Assembly: GCA_000720375.1 (NCBI GenBank)
Contig: JOAA01000013.1
Coordinates: 1-64,000 of the forward strand
Origin: Rhodococcus rhodnii
GTDB lineage: Bacteria; Actinomycetota; Actinomycetes; Mycobacteriales; Pseudonocardiaceae
Direction of reading: 5' to 3'
Length of the DNA stretch: 64,000 nt
Below the pieces are notes generated by a model. That model did not search any database. It saw nothing but the letters and a program-made list of their open reading frames with translations, and had not been told where the DNA came from. A program made the position numbers and the translations under genes. Numbering within the stretch: the first letter of the stretch is position 1; each line of letters starts with the position of its first letter. Below, in pieces: positions 44,125 through 54,387 of this stretch.

Positions 44125-44961
44125 TCACCGTGCCGGTGAGGCGGACACGCGGTAATTCCCTCCATCGCAGCCCGAGACCTGCGATAACGCGGCGCGGGAA
44201 TGGTGGAAACGGCGTGCTGGAAAGCGCAACTCGAGGTGCCGGAATAGTGGACACAGCCGGGCTGGCCCGGCTCGCGGGCGCGCGGTTGGCGCCCGCGAGC
44301 CGCGGCGCAAATGCTCGTTGGTCTCCGGAGTCTCGCGCTGCTTGGGTGCTCTCGCCTCCAGCCCGCTGCTCTCGGCTACCTCCGAGTGCCAGCGAGTCGT
44401 GCGCTGCCACTTGTTCTGGTCGCCGGGGTTCCAGTGCATCGCCTCGGGTTTGAACTCGAGGCCGACTCGCGAGCAGTACGCCTGCACCGTCGCTTCTGGG
44501 TTGGCCACCAGGTCGTCGCCGTCGATCACCAGTGGGACCTCGCCGGTTGCCGAGCGCACCGCGTCGAAGATCGCGTGCAGGTACTCGAATCCGTATTCGT
44601 CCAAAGTGGCCTTGGGGTTCTTCGCGTAGTGCGAGGAGATCGCACCGTGTGGCTCACGGATCATGAACGTGTTGATCACGTCGCTGAACAGGCGGTGGTC
44701 TTCGAGCAACTGCGTGTACTTGTAGTCGGAGGTGTCCTTGGCGAATACGCGGCGCTCGTTGGCGTTGACGTCGAACATCGCGTCGAGGAGTTCGATCGTC
44801 GATGAGACGCGCCTGCCTGCGAACTCGTAGTGGCCGTCCACTTGCAGGTAGGAGAAGGGCTCGTGGGCTACTTCGAGGTCGCCGCGTTCGAGCATGATTC
44901 GCAGGAACGCCGTGGACCGTGATCGAGGCACGGCCCACAGCACGATCGGCTTGGCACTCAT
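44125..44961 (-). CDS. PAPS-dependent sulfotransferase-family protein with unusual C-terminus
   Basis: A 278-residue protein. The 5'-phosphosulfate loop is LWAVPRSRSTAFLRIM at residues 8-23, and the 3'-phosphate region IREPHGAISSHYA lies near 105-117. The family moves a sulfo group from PAPS to an alcohol, amine or other acceptor in the cytoplasm. ATG 44961 overlaps the aldo/keto reductase stop (ATGA), so it ends a three-gene operon. From about residue 208 the sequence turns into Arg/Pro/Ala-rich text unlike the family, suggesting a frameshift or replaced tail. cysD and cysNC at the other cluster end could supply PAPS. Confidence 0.78.
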   Translation of the reverse strand: MSAKPIVLWAVPRSRSTAFLRIMLERGDLEVAHEPFSYLQVDGHYEFAGRRVSSTIELLDAMFDVNANERRVFAKDTSDYKYTQLLEDHRLFSDVINTFMIREPHGAISSHYAKNPKATLDEYGFEYLHAIFDAVRSATGEVPLVIDGDDLVANPEATVQAYCSRVGLEFKPEAMHWNPGDQNKWQRTTRWHSEVAESSGLEARAPKQRETPETNEHLRRGSRAPTARPRAGPARLCPLFRHLELRFPARRFHHSRAALSQVSGCDGGNYRVSASPAR

Positions 44962-45941
44962 TGCGACCACCAAGTGGGTTGACGGTCCCAGCGGTGTTCG
45001 CGCAACTGCGCCATCAGTTCCTCGCTCAGTGGTTCGGCGTCGCTCGTGGCGATGTTGCTGTTGACGTGCTTGAGGTTGCGCATTCCTGGGATCACCGTTG
45101 TCACGTCTGGGTTCTGCAGGATGAAGCGCAGTGCGAGTTCGGGCATGGTCATGCCTTCCGGCACGATCTTCGCCAGCCGGTCCGCGCGCTCCACGCTTGG
45201 GATGAGGTTCTCGGGGACGAAGTAGGTGTTGCGCCAGTCACCTTCGGCCCACTGGCTGTCGCGGGTCAGGGTTCCGGTGAGGGTGCCTTCGTCGAAGGGC
45301 ACACGGGCGATCACCGCGATGTCCCGTTCACGGCACGCCGGGAACAGTTCGTCCTCAGGGGACTGGTCGAAGATGTTGTAGATCACCTGCACCGCGTCGA
45401 TCAGCCCGGTGTCCAGGGTTTCCAACACGTTCCACGGTTCCCAGCGGTTGACGCTGATGCCGACGCCCTTGATCAGACCGCGTTGCTTCATCTCGCCGAT
45501 GGCGTCCTGCCAAGCCGCGTCGTGCGCCCACGCGTCCTCCCAGACGTGGAACTGGAACAGGTCGATCGACGGCACGTCGAGACCTTTGAGGCTCAGCTGC
45601 AAGTACTCCCATAGATGGTCCGGTGGGTACACATCGGACAGTTTCGAGTCGCGAGTGGACGGGAAGTTCCGGTCTTTCGGCGGTGGTTTGGTCGCCACGT
45701 ACAGCCGGCGATCCGGGTGCCGCCTGAGCAACTGCCCGAGCATCTCCTCGCTGTGCCCGCGGCCGTAGATCCATGCGGTGTCGAAGTAGTTGCACCCGAG
45801 TCGTACGGCCTCGTCGAGTGCTGTGTTGCCGGTTTCGTCGTCGGCGCCGGTCCATCCCCCTTCGCCGCCGGCTATGCCCCACATGCCGTAGCCGACATCG
45901 CTGACCATCCAGCCCAGCCGGCCGAATCGGCGTTCACGCAT
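44958..45941 (-). CDS. Aldo/keto reductase
   Basis: A 327-residue (beta/alpha)8 NADPH-dependent reductase. The catalytic tetrad is visible: Asp and Tyr in CNYFDTAWIYGRGHSEE near residues 51-67, Lys in LYVATKPPPKD near 84 and His in DLFQFHVWEDAW near 131. C-terminal cofactor-binding text includes VIPGMRNLKHVNSNI. AGGAGG lies just upstream of ATG 45941. It is the middle gene of the argG-like/AKR/sulfotransferase operon, so a reduction step on the cluster product or a precursor is likely. A catabolic role is not excluded. Confidence 0.88.
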   Translation of the reverse strand: MRERRFGRLGWMVSDVGYGMWGIAGGEGGWTGADDETGNTALDEAVRLGCNYFDTAWIYGRGHSEEMLGQLLRRHPDRRLYVATKPPPKDRNFPSTRDSKLSDVYPPDHLWEYLQLSLKGLDVPSIDLFQFHVWEDAWAHDAAWQDAIGEMKQRGLIKGVGISVNRWEPWNVLETLDTGLIDAVQVIYNIFDQSPEDELFPACRERDIAVIARVPFDEGTLTGTLTRDSQWAEGDWRNTYFVPENLIPSVERADRLAKIVPEGMTMPELALRFILQNPDVTTVIPGMRNLKHVNSNIATSDAEPLSEELMAQLREHRWDRQPTWWSQ

Positions 45942-45959
45942 CGTTTCCTCCTCCCTCGC

Positions 45960-47117
45960 CTAAACGGCGGTGACCTTGCTCCAGCGGTTGCCGCCCGAGC
46001 CGAACCTGGTCTGCTGCACCACGCCACTGGCCACCTGCATCTGTTCGACCTGGGCGATTCCCCTGTGGACGGACAGGGTCACGGTGCCGTTGATGTCGCC
46101 GACAAGCCGGTCGATGGCGTCTCGCGCCGCGTGCGCGGCCGGATCGAGCCAGCGCGCCTCGTACATCGCAGCGCCCAATACGGCGGCCAGCCGGTCATAA
46201 AGCTCGCGCCCGGTCGCGTCGAGGCTGGCTTGCAGAATGCGGCTCCACGCGCGGTCGAGCAGCTCAAGACCGGGCGCCTCGTAGATACCGCGGCAGACCG
46301 TACCGATGATGCGCCGCTCGACCACGTCACGCAGCCAAATGCCATGCCGCGCACCGACTTCGTTGGCCCGGGCCATCCATTCGACTGGGTCGGGCCCACT
46401 GCCGTCGATGTCGGCGACGCGTCCGTCCCGGAAGGTGACTTGGACGGTCTGCGGCTGCGCCGGGGTCTGCTCAGGCCACTTGCTCCACCGCGGATCCAGC
46501 CGGGTGACCGGCGTTTCCAGGTCTTCCAGCTCGGCCGACTCATGCGAACTGCCTGCGAGGTTCGCGTCGGTGGACCGCTCGGCGTTGCTGCCCCGGTCGA
46601 GATGCAGACCGTACTCGACGACGGCCTGGAGCATCCGCTCGCGATCGGGGAATCGGTCCAGCGCCTGCGGATTCGTCCACGGCTCGATGACCGACAACTC
46701 CGGTGCGACCTGGGCTGCGTAGCGCGCGAAGCGGCGCTGATCGTTGCCGCCGCCGACGCAGCCGTGCGCGAACGCATGACATCCGTCGGCCATCATCAGC
46801 GGTGCGAGTTCGCTGACGAGCACGAACCGCGCGGCGCCGGTCGTGTTCCAGTAACCGCCGTCGTGGCGGGCGCGATACCGCAACAAATCTGACGCTGTCG
46901 CAGCCATCGCTGACCGCAAATCCACGATCGTGACTTCATCGCCGAACGTTCGCAGCGAAGAAGCGACCGCGTCCATCTTCGTGCGATCGGATTGACCGAT
47001 GTCGGCGATATAGTGCCGAGCCGGAGTGGACAGTTCATGCAGCCAGACTCCGACGGCGAGGGCGGAAAGCCCACCCGATTGAAATACCCCGATAACCTCG
47101 TTTTTGTTGGCTTGCAC
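45960..47117 (-). CDS. Argininosuccinate-synthase-like protein with altered ATP loop
   Basis: A 385-residue homologue of ArgG (usual length about 400). Recognisable family segments are HGCVGGGNDQRRFARYAAQV near 143-162 (ArgG: GCTGKGNDQVRFE), APELSVIEPW, RSTDANLAGSSHES and ERRIIGTVCRGIYEAP. The ATP pyrophosphatase loop, normally SGGLDTS, reads SGGLSAL at residues 14-20, losing the conserved Asp and Ser. GTG 47117 has GGGGAG about six bases upstream. It heads the leftward operon of the biosynthetic cluster. It may have a changed substrate, perhaps joining aspartate to a non-citrulline partner, or may have lost ATP chemistry. Confidence 0.8.
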   Translation of the reverse strand: MQANKNEVIGVFQSGGLSALAVGVWLHELSTPARHYIADIGQSDRTKMDAVASSLRTFGDEVTIVDLRSAMAATASDLLRYRARHDGGYWNTTGAARFVLVSELAPLMMADGCHAFAHGCVGGGNDQRRFARYAAQVAPELSVIEPWTNPQALDRFPDRERMLQAVVEYGLHLDRGSNAERSTDANLAGSSHESAELEDLETPVTRLDPRWSKWPEQTPAQPQTVQVTFRDGRVADIDGSGPDPVEWMARANEVGARHGIWLRDVVERRIIGTVCRGIYEAPGLELLDRAWSRILQASLDATGRELYDRLAAVLGAAMYEARWLDPAAHAARDAIDRLVGDINGTVTLSVHRGIAQVEQMQVASGVVQQTRFGSGGNRWSKVTAV

Positions 47118-47816
47118 CACGAGCTCCCCACTTATGCTGGTGGACGGGCGCGATTCGGCGCTCAATACGTCGACCTTCTCCGACTCTAACCGTCCGGTGG
47201 TGGGTCGGCATGACAAGTGGGTCGTGCGATGCCACTACAACCATCGTATTTACGTGATCTGCGCGTAATGTATCAATGTTACGCGACACCTATTTATCCG
47301 CGCTGAGCTGGGGCTGCGCGAATATGCTCGCAAGATCACGGTCCACAAAGGAGTTAAAGGGAACTTTACTCTATCCGGGTGACATGTGTATGGTGGCCGG
47401 GTGCTCGGGTAACCGCTAAACATGGGGTTACAGGTGTACGCGTGTGAGGCGGTCGCGGGCGTGGGCGGTCCGGTGTTGAACCGTCCTGTGCTGCTGTTCC
47501 AACGGAATTATCGTCGGTGTGGCATCGGAGGGGTGGTCGGCGTCGGCTCGGCGGCGGCCGTGGATCGTCGTCGCGGGAGTCTCGGTGAGCCCGGCGGCGA
47601 AGATCGTCACGCGTGCGTGCCTGTGCACTTTTACTCGCGCCTGACAATTCGCGCGATGCGCCAGTGTCCATGCGCATCCGTCAAACACAGTAGACACTTC
47701 GGCACCCTCGTCATGCGGGCCGAGGGTGGGTCATGGCAATCTGAAACTCATTGACCAGATGGTCACTGATCTGCCAGACGTGATGGATTTCTACCAGTCG
47801 AGATTATGGGGGCACG
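47118..47816. other. Divergent regulatory region of the biosynthetic cluster
   Basis: About 700 bases between the leftward argG-like operon and the rightward NRPS operon. I see no supported gene. It is locally AT-richer than its flanks (about 47240-47410). It contains the GTAACC/GGTTAC element at 47409-47431 and a small inverted repeat TAAAG-GGAA-CTTTA near 47355. Confidence 0.6.
47409..47431. promoter_or_regulatory. Cluster element A: GTAACC-N11-GGTTAC
   Basis: Six-base inverted arms 11 bases apart, about 385 bases before the NRPS start and 290 bases before the divergent argG-like gene. The left arm continues as GTAACCGCTAAACA, similar to elements B (58596) and C (61496). Confidence 0.55.
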
Positions 47817-50800
47817 ATGCCGCGCCATCAGCAGACGAACGAGAGTGAACATGCATTAACCGACATTCACTCGTCCCTGGGGCCGCACCACGCGTTCCCC
47901 CGACATAGCACCGTTCTTGACCTGTTTTGCGAACAAAGAAGGATCGCGCCGGACCGACCGGCCATCCGCTATCGCGACACCACGATGAGCTACGCCGACC
48001 TTGACGCCGCGGCCAATGCGACCGCTAATCGGCTGATTGAAAACGGCGTATCGAAACACCAATTGATACCCGTGCTCGTCGCCGACGGGCCGGAATTCCC
48101 GACAGCACTGTTCGGGGTGATGAAGACCGGCTCGGCGTTCGTGCCGCTGGATCCGGCCTGGCCGATCGACCGGCTCAACGCCATCATGGCCGAGCTGACG
48201 CCGCCGGCCATCGTCGCCTCGCCCGCGACCGTGGAGACGGTCACCGAGCTGCGGTGGGCGCTGCCCACGGTGATCGTCGACTGCGCGCAGACGCGGCACG
48301 ATCCGGCTGCTCCGATACCGCCACCGGCCGGCCGTGAACCCGGACCCGAGGACTTGATCTACGGGTTCTACACGTCCGGCTCGACGGGCGCGCCCAAGTG
48401 CTCGCTCAACGTCCACCGCGGCCTGGTCAACAGGCTGACCACGATGTCGCGCCGGTTCGGCGACGGAGCCGATCACGTGACGCTGCAGAACAGCCGGTCC
48501 ACGTTCGACTCGTCGATGTGGCAGGTGTTGTGGCCGCTGGTGTCCGGTGGGCAGGTGGTGTTGCCGCACCGCGACGGGATCCTTGACCTTGAACAAACTG
48601 CGCTGACCATCGGCCGCTACGGCGTGACGGTCACCGACTTCGTGCCGTCCGTGCTCGCGGTCTTCGTTGCGCTGCTGGAGTTGCGTGAGGATCTACGTGA
48701 GGCGACATCGAGCCTGCGGCGCGTGCTGATCGGCGGCGAGCCGGCCACCCCTGGTGTGGTGCACCGGCTGCGCGCGCTGTTGCCCGGCATCAAGGTGACC
48801 AACACGTTCGGGCCGACGGAGTGCTCGATCGGGTCGGTGTTCCACGAGATCACCGATGCGGACCTGGATCGGATCCCGATCGGGCGCCCCATCGACAACA
48901 CCGCCGCGATCGTGCTGGACGACAATCTCAAGCCGGTCGGCGTGAACACCCCCGGCGAGGTGTACCTCGGCGGTGAGTGCGTCGGCGCCGGCTACCTCAA
49001 CGATCCCGAGCGCACCGCGGGTGTGCTCGTGGACAACCCGTTCCCGGAGATCCCCGGCCCCAAGTTGTACCGGACAGGGGACTTGGCGCGGCTCGGCGAG
49101 GACGGGCTGCTGTACTTCGCGGGCAGGCTCGACGAGCAGGTCAAGCTCGGTGGTGTTCGGGTGGAACTCGGCGACGTCCAGTCCGCGCTGACCGACCACC
49201 CGCTTGTCGGCAGTGCGATCGCGGTCGTCCTCGGAGAGGCACCGGAGTCCACTTTGGTCGGATGCGTCACGCCGCGATCGGCCGGCAGTCCGCCCACCGT
49301 GGAGCAACTTCGGGTGTACGCGGCGGAAAAGCTGCCGGCGGAGCAAGTCCCGCAGCACATCGTCGTGCTGGACGCGCTCCCGCTCAACCACAACGGCAAA
49401 GCCGACCGCAAGGCGTTGTCCGCGTTGATCGCGGCCGAGACAGCGCGGAAGGCGGGCCCGGTCGAACACATCGAGCCGCCGGCCAACCCGATGGAGGAGC
49501 TGATCTGTTCAGCCTGGTGCGAAGTGCTTGGGCGGGACCAGGTTTGTGTGATCACGCCGTTCGGCGACTACGGCGGCACGTCGTTGATCGCGAACCGGCT
49601 CACCGTCGCGGTCAGCGAGCGGCTGGAAACGCCGGTGCGGCCAAGGGATCTGCTTGTCGAGTCGACTGTGCGGGCCCAAGCGCAGCGGCTGGCCAGCGGC
49701 GTCGACGGTGACCGCGCCGAACTGGCCTACGTCAAGCAGGACATGGAGTGGCGCCCGCCGCAGACACTGTTGGTCACCGGCGCGACCGGGTTCGTCGGCG
49801 CACACATCTTCGCCGAATTGCTGACCAACTCCAACGCCGTGCTGATCTGCCTGGTGCGGTGCGCCGACCCGGCTGACGGCGTCCGGCGGCTGACCGACGT
49901 CCTTGAGCAGTACCATCTGGCATCCGCCTGTCAGCTGCTGCCCGCGATGATCAAGACCGGTCGGGTCGAGGTGGTTCCCGGTGACCTGGGCAGCGAGTTG
50001 CTTGGCCTGTCGCAGTCGCAGTTCGACGCGGTCGCGTCGAGCGTGACCGGGATTGTCAACGCCGCGGGCGCGGTGAACTTCCTGTCCGGCTATCTGGACC
50101 ACCGGCCGACCAATGTGCTTGGTGTGCAGGAACTCATCAAGATCGCCGCGGGCGGTGCCCGGGTGCACACTCTGTCCACATTGAGCATCTTCGGTGAGCC
50201 GAACGGCCGACGCATCAGCGAGGACCAGATGCCGGAGCCGGATCATGTCGCCATCGACGGTTACAACAGGTCCAAGTACGTCGCCGAATGTCTGCTCGCC
50301 AACGCGCGCAGGCAGGGCATCGGCTCGGTGGCCTACCGGCTCGGGGAGGTATGGCCGCACCAGTCGATGGGAATGGCAAACCCGGGTTCGCTGGCGCACA
50401 ACCTGTTGTACGCCAGCGCGCGCGTTGGATGCGTGTTCCAGACCGAAGCCAAAACCGATGTGACGCCAGTGGATGTGGTCAGTCAGGTCGTTGCGGGTGC
50501 CGCGACCGGCGACATCGAGGTGCCCGACGGCGCGATGCACGTGCTGTGGCCGAAAACGCTGCGCTTCGCCGATGCGTTCGAGGCGCTCGCCGATCGGTGC
50601 GGGCTCGAACAAGTCGGCTACGCGCAGTTCCGTGACCGCGTCGAGACCGTCGCCGAGGACGACGACCGGCTCGCCCGGTTGCGTCTGCTGCTGCCGCCGC
50701 CGAACGGAAACGGTGCCGCGGCACCAGCCGAGTTCGACCAGATGTTCACCGACAGCTCCCGGCAGTTCGACACGGAGCGGTTCAGCAACCACGCGGTCAA

Positions 50801-50894
50801 GTTGGCGCAGCCGGCCGTCGACGGGCTCGCGGCGTTGGACTGCTACCTGACCGGACTGGCCGGCGTTCCCGCTTTGGTACCACAGGAAAGGTAA
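47817..50894 (+). CDS. NRPS: adenylation - carrier protein - reductase (A-PCP-R)
   Basis: A 1025-residue synthetase. The A domain (about 35-530) has [35 protein letters not shown] and [10 protein letters not shown]. Aligned to GrsA, the specificity code reads DSWDLGTIGK, with Asp at position 278, often seen with basic side chains. The carrier serine is in [11 protein letters not shown] (about residue 589). The reductase (about 650-1000) has [14 protein letters not shown] and the Tyr-Lys motif YNRSKYVAE. This layout is like Lys2 or carboxylate reductases: it loads an amino acid and releases an aldehyde or alcohol. No condensation domain is present. ATG 47817 follows GGGGG. It starts the main biosynthetic operon. 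Confidence 0.9.
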   Translation: MPRHQQTNESEHALTDIHSSLGPHHAFPRHSTVLDLFCEQRRIAPDRPAIRYRDTTMSYADLDAAANATANRLIENGVSKHQLIPVLVADGPEFPTALFGVMKTGSAFVPLDPAWPIDRLNAIMAELTPPAIVASPATVETVTELRWALPTVIVDCAQTRHDPAAPIPPPAGREPGPEDLIYGFYTSGSTGAPKCSLNVHRGLVNRLTTMSRRFGDGADHVTLQNSRSTFDSSMWQVLWPLVSGGQVVLPHRDGILDLEQTALTIGRYGVTVTDFVPSVLAVFVALLELREDLREATSSLRRVLIGGEPATPGVVHRLRALLPGIKVTNTFGPTECSIGSVFHEITDADLDRIPIGRPIDNTAAIVLDDNLKPVGVNTPGEVYLGGECVGAGYLNDPERTAGVLVDNPFPEIPGPKLYRTGDLARLGEDGLLYFAGRLDEQVKLGGVRVELGDVQSALTDHPLVGSAIAVVLGEAPESTLVGCVTPRSAGSPPTVEQLRVYAAEKLPAEQVPQHIVVLDALPLNHNGKADRKALSALIAAETARKAGPVEHIEPPANPMEELICSAWCEVLGRDQVCVITPFGDYGGTSLIANRLTVAVSERLETPVRPRDLLVESTVRAQAQRLASGVDGDRAELAYVKQDMEWRPPQTLLVTGATGFVGAHIFAELLTNSNAVLICLVRCADPADGVRRLTDVLEQYHLASACQLLPAMIKTGRVEVVPGDLGSELLGLSQSQFDAVASSVTGIVNAAGAVNFLSGYLDHRPTNVLGVQELIKIAAGGARVHTLSTLSIFGEPNGRRISEDQMPEPDHVAIDGYNRSKYVAECLLANARRQGIGSVAYRLGEVWPHQSMGMANPGSLAHNLLYASARVGCVFQTEAKTDVTPVDVVSQVVAGAATGDIEVPDGAMHVLWPKTLRFADAFEALADRCGLEQVGYAQFRDRVETVAEDDDRLARLRLLLPPPNGNGAAAPAEFDQMFTDSSRQFDTERFSNHAVKLAQPAVDGLAALDCYLTGLAGVPALVPQER

Positions 50895-50899
50895 GCGCG

Positions 50900-51076
50900 A
50901 TGGAAAACCAGTTCATCGTGGTGCTCAACCACGAGGAGCAGTACTCGATCTGGCCGGCCGGCCGGGATGTTCCCGCGGGCTGGCGCGAGGCAGGCGTCTC
51001 CGGCAGCAAGACCGATTGCCTGGCACACATCGCGGAGGTGTGGACCGATCTGCGCCCGCTGAGCGTGCGCCGGTGA
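50900..51076 (+). CDS. MbtH-family protein
   Basis: A 58-residue protein, slightly shorter than the usual 65-75. The family signature is clear: [19 protein letters not shown] near residues 10-28, then a conserved Gly and ECLxxI-like [17 protein letters not shown]. MbtH proteins bind NRPS adenylation domains and are needed for their folding or activity. It lies five bases after the first NRPS gene and 17 bases before the second, so it probably serves one or both A domains. ATG 50900 is preceded by AAAGG at 50887-50891. Confidence 0.93.
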   Translation: MENQFIVVLNHEEQYSIWPAGRDVPAGWREAGVSGSKTDCLAHIAEVWTDLRPLSVRR

Positions 51077-51093
51077 AGGAGGAGAACCAGACC

Positions 51094-54000
51094 ATGAACA
51101 CCACACCCAACGACGGCAATGTCGCCGATATCCGGCGCGCCTTGCTGGAGCGGAAGGTCCGCCAGCGGGTAGCGGAACGGGCCGAGCGGGAGCGGATCGT
51201 TCCGGTTCCGCGCACGGGCAAGATGGCCATCGCCGACCAGCAGCGGTTCCTGTGGTTCCTGCACCAGATGGTCGGCGGCGCCCCGGTCTACAACGTGCCG
51301 TTCGCGATGCGGCTGCGCGGGCCGCTCGACGTGGATCGGCTCTCCGCGGCATTCCGCGGGATCGTCACGCGGCATGAGAGCCTGCGCACGCGGTTCGGTG
51401 ATGAGCACGGCGTGCCGTTCCAGGCCGTCGATCCACCGCCCGAGACGTGGGACGTGCCGGTGATCGACGGCACCGAGGAGTCCATCCAGGACTGGATCGA
51501 CGAACACGTCCGCGAGGAGTTCGATCTGCGCAACGGCCCGCCGTACCGGTTCGGTTTGCTGCGCCTTGGTCCCGAGGATCACGTGCTGTCCATTGTGTGG
51601 CACCACATCGTCATCGACGGATGGTCGTCGCGTCAGTTCGCCGACGAGCTGGCGACCCGCTACAGCGATCCGGACGCGGAGTTCGAACCGATCACCCTGC
51701 ACCCCGCCGACTACGCTGCGTGGCAACGGCTTTGGCTGCTCAGTGAGGAGCCGGAGAAGCAGATCGAGTACTGGCGCTCCACACTGGACGGAATGGAACC
51801 GCTGGAGCTGCGCGGCGACCGGTCGCGTCCGTCCGCGCCCACCGGCGCAGGGCACATCCACCAGGACCGCCTGCCGGACGACCTCGCACGGGACATCCGC
51901 GACATGGCCAAGGCCGAGGGGGTCTCCCTGCTCGCCTTGACGATGGCCGCGTACCAGGTCGTGATGAACCGCTACACCGGCCAGACCGACATCGCGCTCG
52001 GCTCCGTCCTTTCCGGACGGACGCGCTCGGAGACCGAGCCGATGATGGGGTTCTTCGCCAACACGGTCGTGGTTCGCGGCGACCTGGACGGCAATCCGGT
52101 GTTCCGCGACCTGGTGCAGGCCACCAACAACAACATCATCGAGGCGATGGCCCACCAGGACGTGCCGTTCGGCCGTCTGGTCGAGGCGCTCAGCCCCGAG
52201 CGGGTGCCAGGGCGAAATCCGGTGGTCGCGCACCTGTTCACGCTGCTGCCGGAGCAGATGATCGCACGCTGGCGGCTGTCCGGCGTCGATGTCGAGATGC
52301 TGACACCGCAGCCTGAGACGACTCGGTTCGACATCACCTTCCAGATCAACGACCTGCCCGACGGCGGCTTGGGTGTGTGGATCGAATACACCTCCGAGCT
52401 GTTCGACCACAACACGATCAAACGACTGGTCGAGCACTTCAAGACGGTGATGGCCGACGCGTTGTCCAGGCCGGACGCCCGGATGGACGCGCTGGACATC
52501 ATGCCCGACAGCGAATACGTGCGCGTGCTCACCGACTGGAATCCCGAGCCGGGCAAGACCGACGAGCGTCTGCTGCACGAGCTGTTCGCGGCACGCGTGG
52601 CCGAAGCACCCGACGCGGTCGCGATGCGGTTCGCGGGGGAGAACCTTACCTACAAGCAACTGGACGAGAGGTCCAACCGGCTGGCCCACGCGCTTGTCGA
52701 TGAATGCAAGGTGGTGCCCGGACGCGTGGTCGGGGTGTTGCTGGAGCGCGGATTCGACCTGCCCACCGCTGAGCTCGCTGTGCTCAAGGCGGGCGGAGCC
52801 TGGCTGCCGCTTGACCCGCAGTATCCGCCGGAGCGGCTGGCGTACCAGCTGAGCGACGCCGATGTCGCGGCGGTGGTGACGACGTCGGATCTGGCCGACC
52901 GGGTACCCGCTGAGCTGCCGCGGATCCTGATGGACTCGGATGCGCTTGACGGACGTGAGGTTTCGACGCCGTCGGTGTCCGTGGGCCAGGAGGACGCGGC
53001 CTACGTGATCTACACGTCGGGCTCGACCGGAACGCCCAAGGGAGTCATCGTCCCGCACCGGGCCGTGGTCAACTTCTGCACCACGTTCCAGCAGATGTTC
53101 TCGGTGACGCCGGACGACCGGATTCTGCAGTTCTCCAACCCGGCGTTCGATGTCAGCGTTTCGGACGTGTTCTCCACCTTGACCGCGGGCGGGACCATTG
53201 TCGGCGCGCCGCGTGCGGAGCTGCTCGATCCCGACAAGCTGCAGGCGTTGCTGGCCGACGAGCGGGTGACGATGGTCGACATCCCGCCTGCCGTACTCGG
53301 CATGCTCGATCCATCCACATTGGACGATCTGCGGGTCTGCTTCATCGGCATGGAGCCGTTCGGCCCGGATCTGGTCAACAAGTGGTCGAAGCCAGGACGC
53401 GAGTTCCACAACGGATACGGGCCCACCGAGGTCACGGTGACCTGTGTGGACTACCTGTGTCCGGCTGAGCCGCTGGACGGGCCGCCGCCGATCGGCCGGG
53501 CGATGGCCAATCAGCGTGCCTACGTGCTGGACAGCGCGTTGCGGCCGGTGCCGGTGGGCGTGCCCGGTGAGCTGTTCATGGCGGGTGCCGGCCTTGCCAT
53601 CGGCTACCTCGGCAGGCCGGACCAGACCGCCGAGAAGTTCCTGCCCGACCCGTTCGCGGGCAACCCGGGCGAGCGCATGTACGCCACCGGCGACCTGGTG
53701 CGCTGGAACGCCGACGGCAACCTCGAGTTCCTTGGCCGGGTCGACCGCCAGGTGAAGCTGCGTGGCCTGCGCGTGGAGCTCGGCGAGATCGAGCACGCCA
53801 TCGAGAGCTTCCCGGGCGTGCAGCAGAGCGTCGTGACCGTGCGGGACCAGGGCACGACGTCGGCTTGGCTGGCCGCCTACGTGGTGGGCGAGTTCGATCA
53901 GGACGAGCTGCGTGAGCATCTGACCGAGCGGCTGCCGCTGCACATGGTGCCCACCGACTACGTGGCGTTGGATCAGCTCCCGCTGACCTCGGCCGGGAAG

Positions 54001-54387
54001 ATCGACCACGCGAAGCTGCCCGATCCACGACCGGGCGGCGATGTGCAGCAGGTCGAGCTGACCACCGAGACGCAGCGCCGGGTGGCCGAGATCTGGCAGG
54101 GCCTGCTCAGCCTCGATCCCGGCACCATCGGCGCGCAGGACAACTTCTTCCTCCTCGGCGGCAACTCGCTGCAGGTGACCCAGCTGGTCTCCCGGGTACG
54201 CGACGCGTTCCAGGTGACCCTCGACCCGCGGCGGCTGTTCAGCTACCCGACGCTCAGCCAGTACGCCGGCCAGATCGACGAAGCGCAGCGCGCACTGCTG
54301 GGCGATGACGAGGTATCCCAGCTGGAGTCCGAGATCGCCGATCTGTCCGAAGAGGAACTCGATCGGATGTTGAACGAGTCTCGCTGA
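51094..54387 (+). CDS. NRPS: condensation - adenylation - carrier protein (C-A-PCP)
   Basis: A 1097-residue module. The condensation domain (about 45-480) has the active-site motif WHHIVIDGWSS near residues 169-179. The A domain (about 492-960) has VIYTSGSTGTPKG, NGYGPTEVTV and YATGDLVRWNADG. Its aligned specificity code is DVSDFGVTK, again with Asp at position 278. The carrier serine is in LLGGNSLQVTQL (about residue 1025). The tail is acidic (LSEEELDRML), as in many module ends. The AAGGAGGAG site precedes ATG 51094. It should condense an upstream acyl or aminoacyl thioester, perhaps from the first NRPS, with its own amino acid. Confidence 0.93.
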   Translation: MNTTPNDGNVADIRRALLERKVRQRVAERAERERIVPVPRTGKMAIADQQRFLWFLHQMVGGAPVYNVPFAMRLRGPLDVDRLSAAFRGIVTRHESLRTRFGDEHGVPFQAVDPPPETWDVPVIDGTEESIQDWIDEHVREEFDLRNGPPYRFGLLRLGPEDHVLSIVWHHIVIDGWSSRQFADELATRYSDPDAEFEPITLHPADYAAWQRLWLLSEEPEKQIEYWRSTLDGMEPLELRGDRSRPSAPTGAGHIHQDRLPDDLARDIRDMAKAEGVSLLALTMAAYQVVMNRYTGQTDIALGSVLSGRTRSETEPMMGFFANTVVVRGDLDGNPVFRDLVQATNNNIIEAMAHQDVPFGRLVEALSPERVPGRNPVVAHLFTLLPEQMIARWRLSGVDVEMLTPQPETTRFDITFQINDLPDGGLGVWIEYTSELFDHNTIKRLVEHFKTVMADALSRPDARMDALDIMPDSEYVRVLTDWNPEPGKTDERLLHELFAARVAEAPDAVAMRFAGENLTYKQLDERSNRLAHALVDECKVVPGRVVGVLLERGFDLPTAELAVLKAGGAWLPLDPQYPPERLAYQLSDADVAAVVTTSDLADRVPAELPRILMDSDALDGREVSTPSVSVGQEDAAYVIYTSGSTGTPKGVIVPHRAVVNFCTTFQQMFSVTPDDRILQFSNPAFDVSVSDVFSTLTAGGTIVGAPRAELLDPDKLQALLADERVTMVDIPPAVLGMLDPSTLDDLRVCFIGMEPFGPDLVNKWSKPGREFHNGYGPTEVTVTCVDYLCPAEPLDGPPPIGRAMANQRAYVLDSALRPVPVGVPGELFMAGAGLAIGYLGRPDQTAEKFLPDPFAGNPGERMYATGDLVRWNADGNLEFLGRVDRQVKLRGLRVELGEIEHAIESFPGVQQSVVTVRDQGTTSAWLAAYVVGEFDQDELREHLTERLPLHMVPTDYVALDQLPLTSAGKIDHAKLPDPRPGGDVQQVELTTETQRRVAEIWQGLLSLDPGTIGAQDNFFLLGGNSLQVTQLVSRVRDAFQVTLDPRRLFSYPTLSQYAGQIDEAQRALLGDDEVSQLESEIADLSEEELDRMLNESR

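Noticed and set aside
47366..47754. Short open frames in the divergent regulatory region, both strands
   Set aside because: They overlap one another, lack ribosome sites and contain the GTAACC element; no protein family is recognisable.
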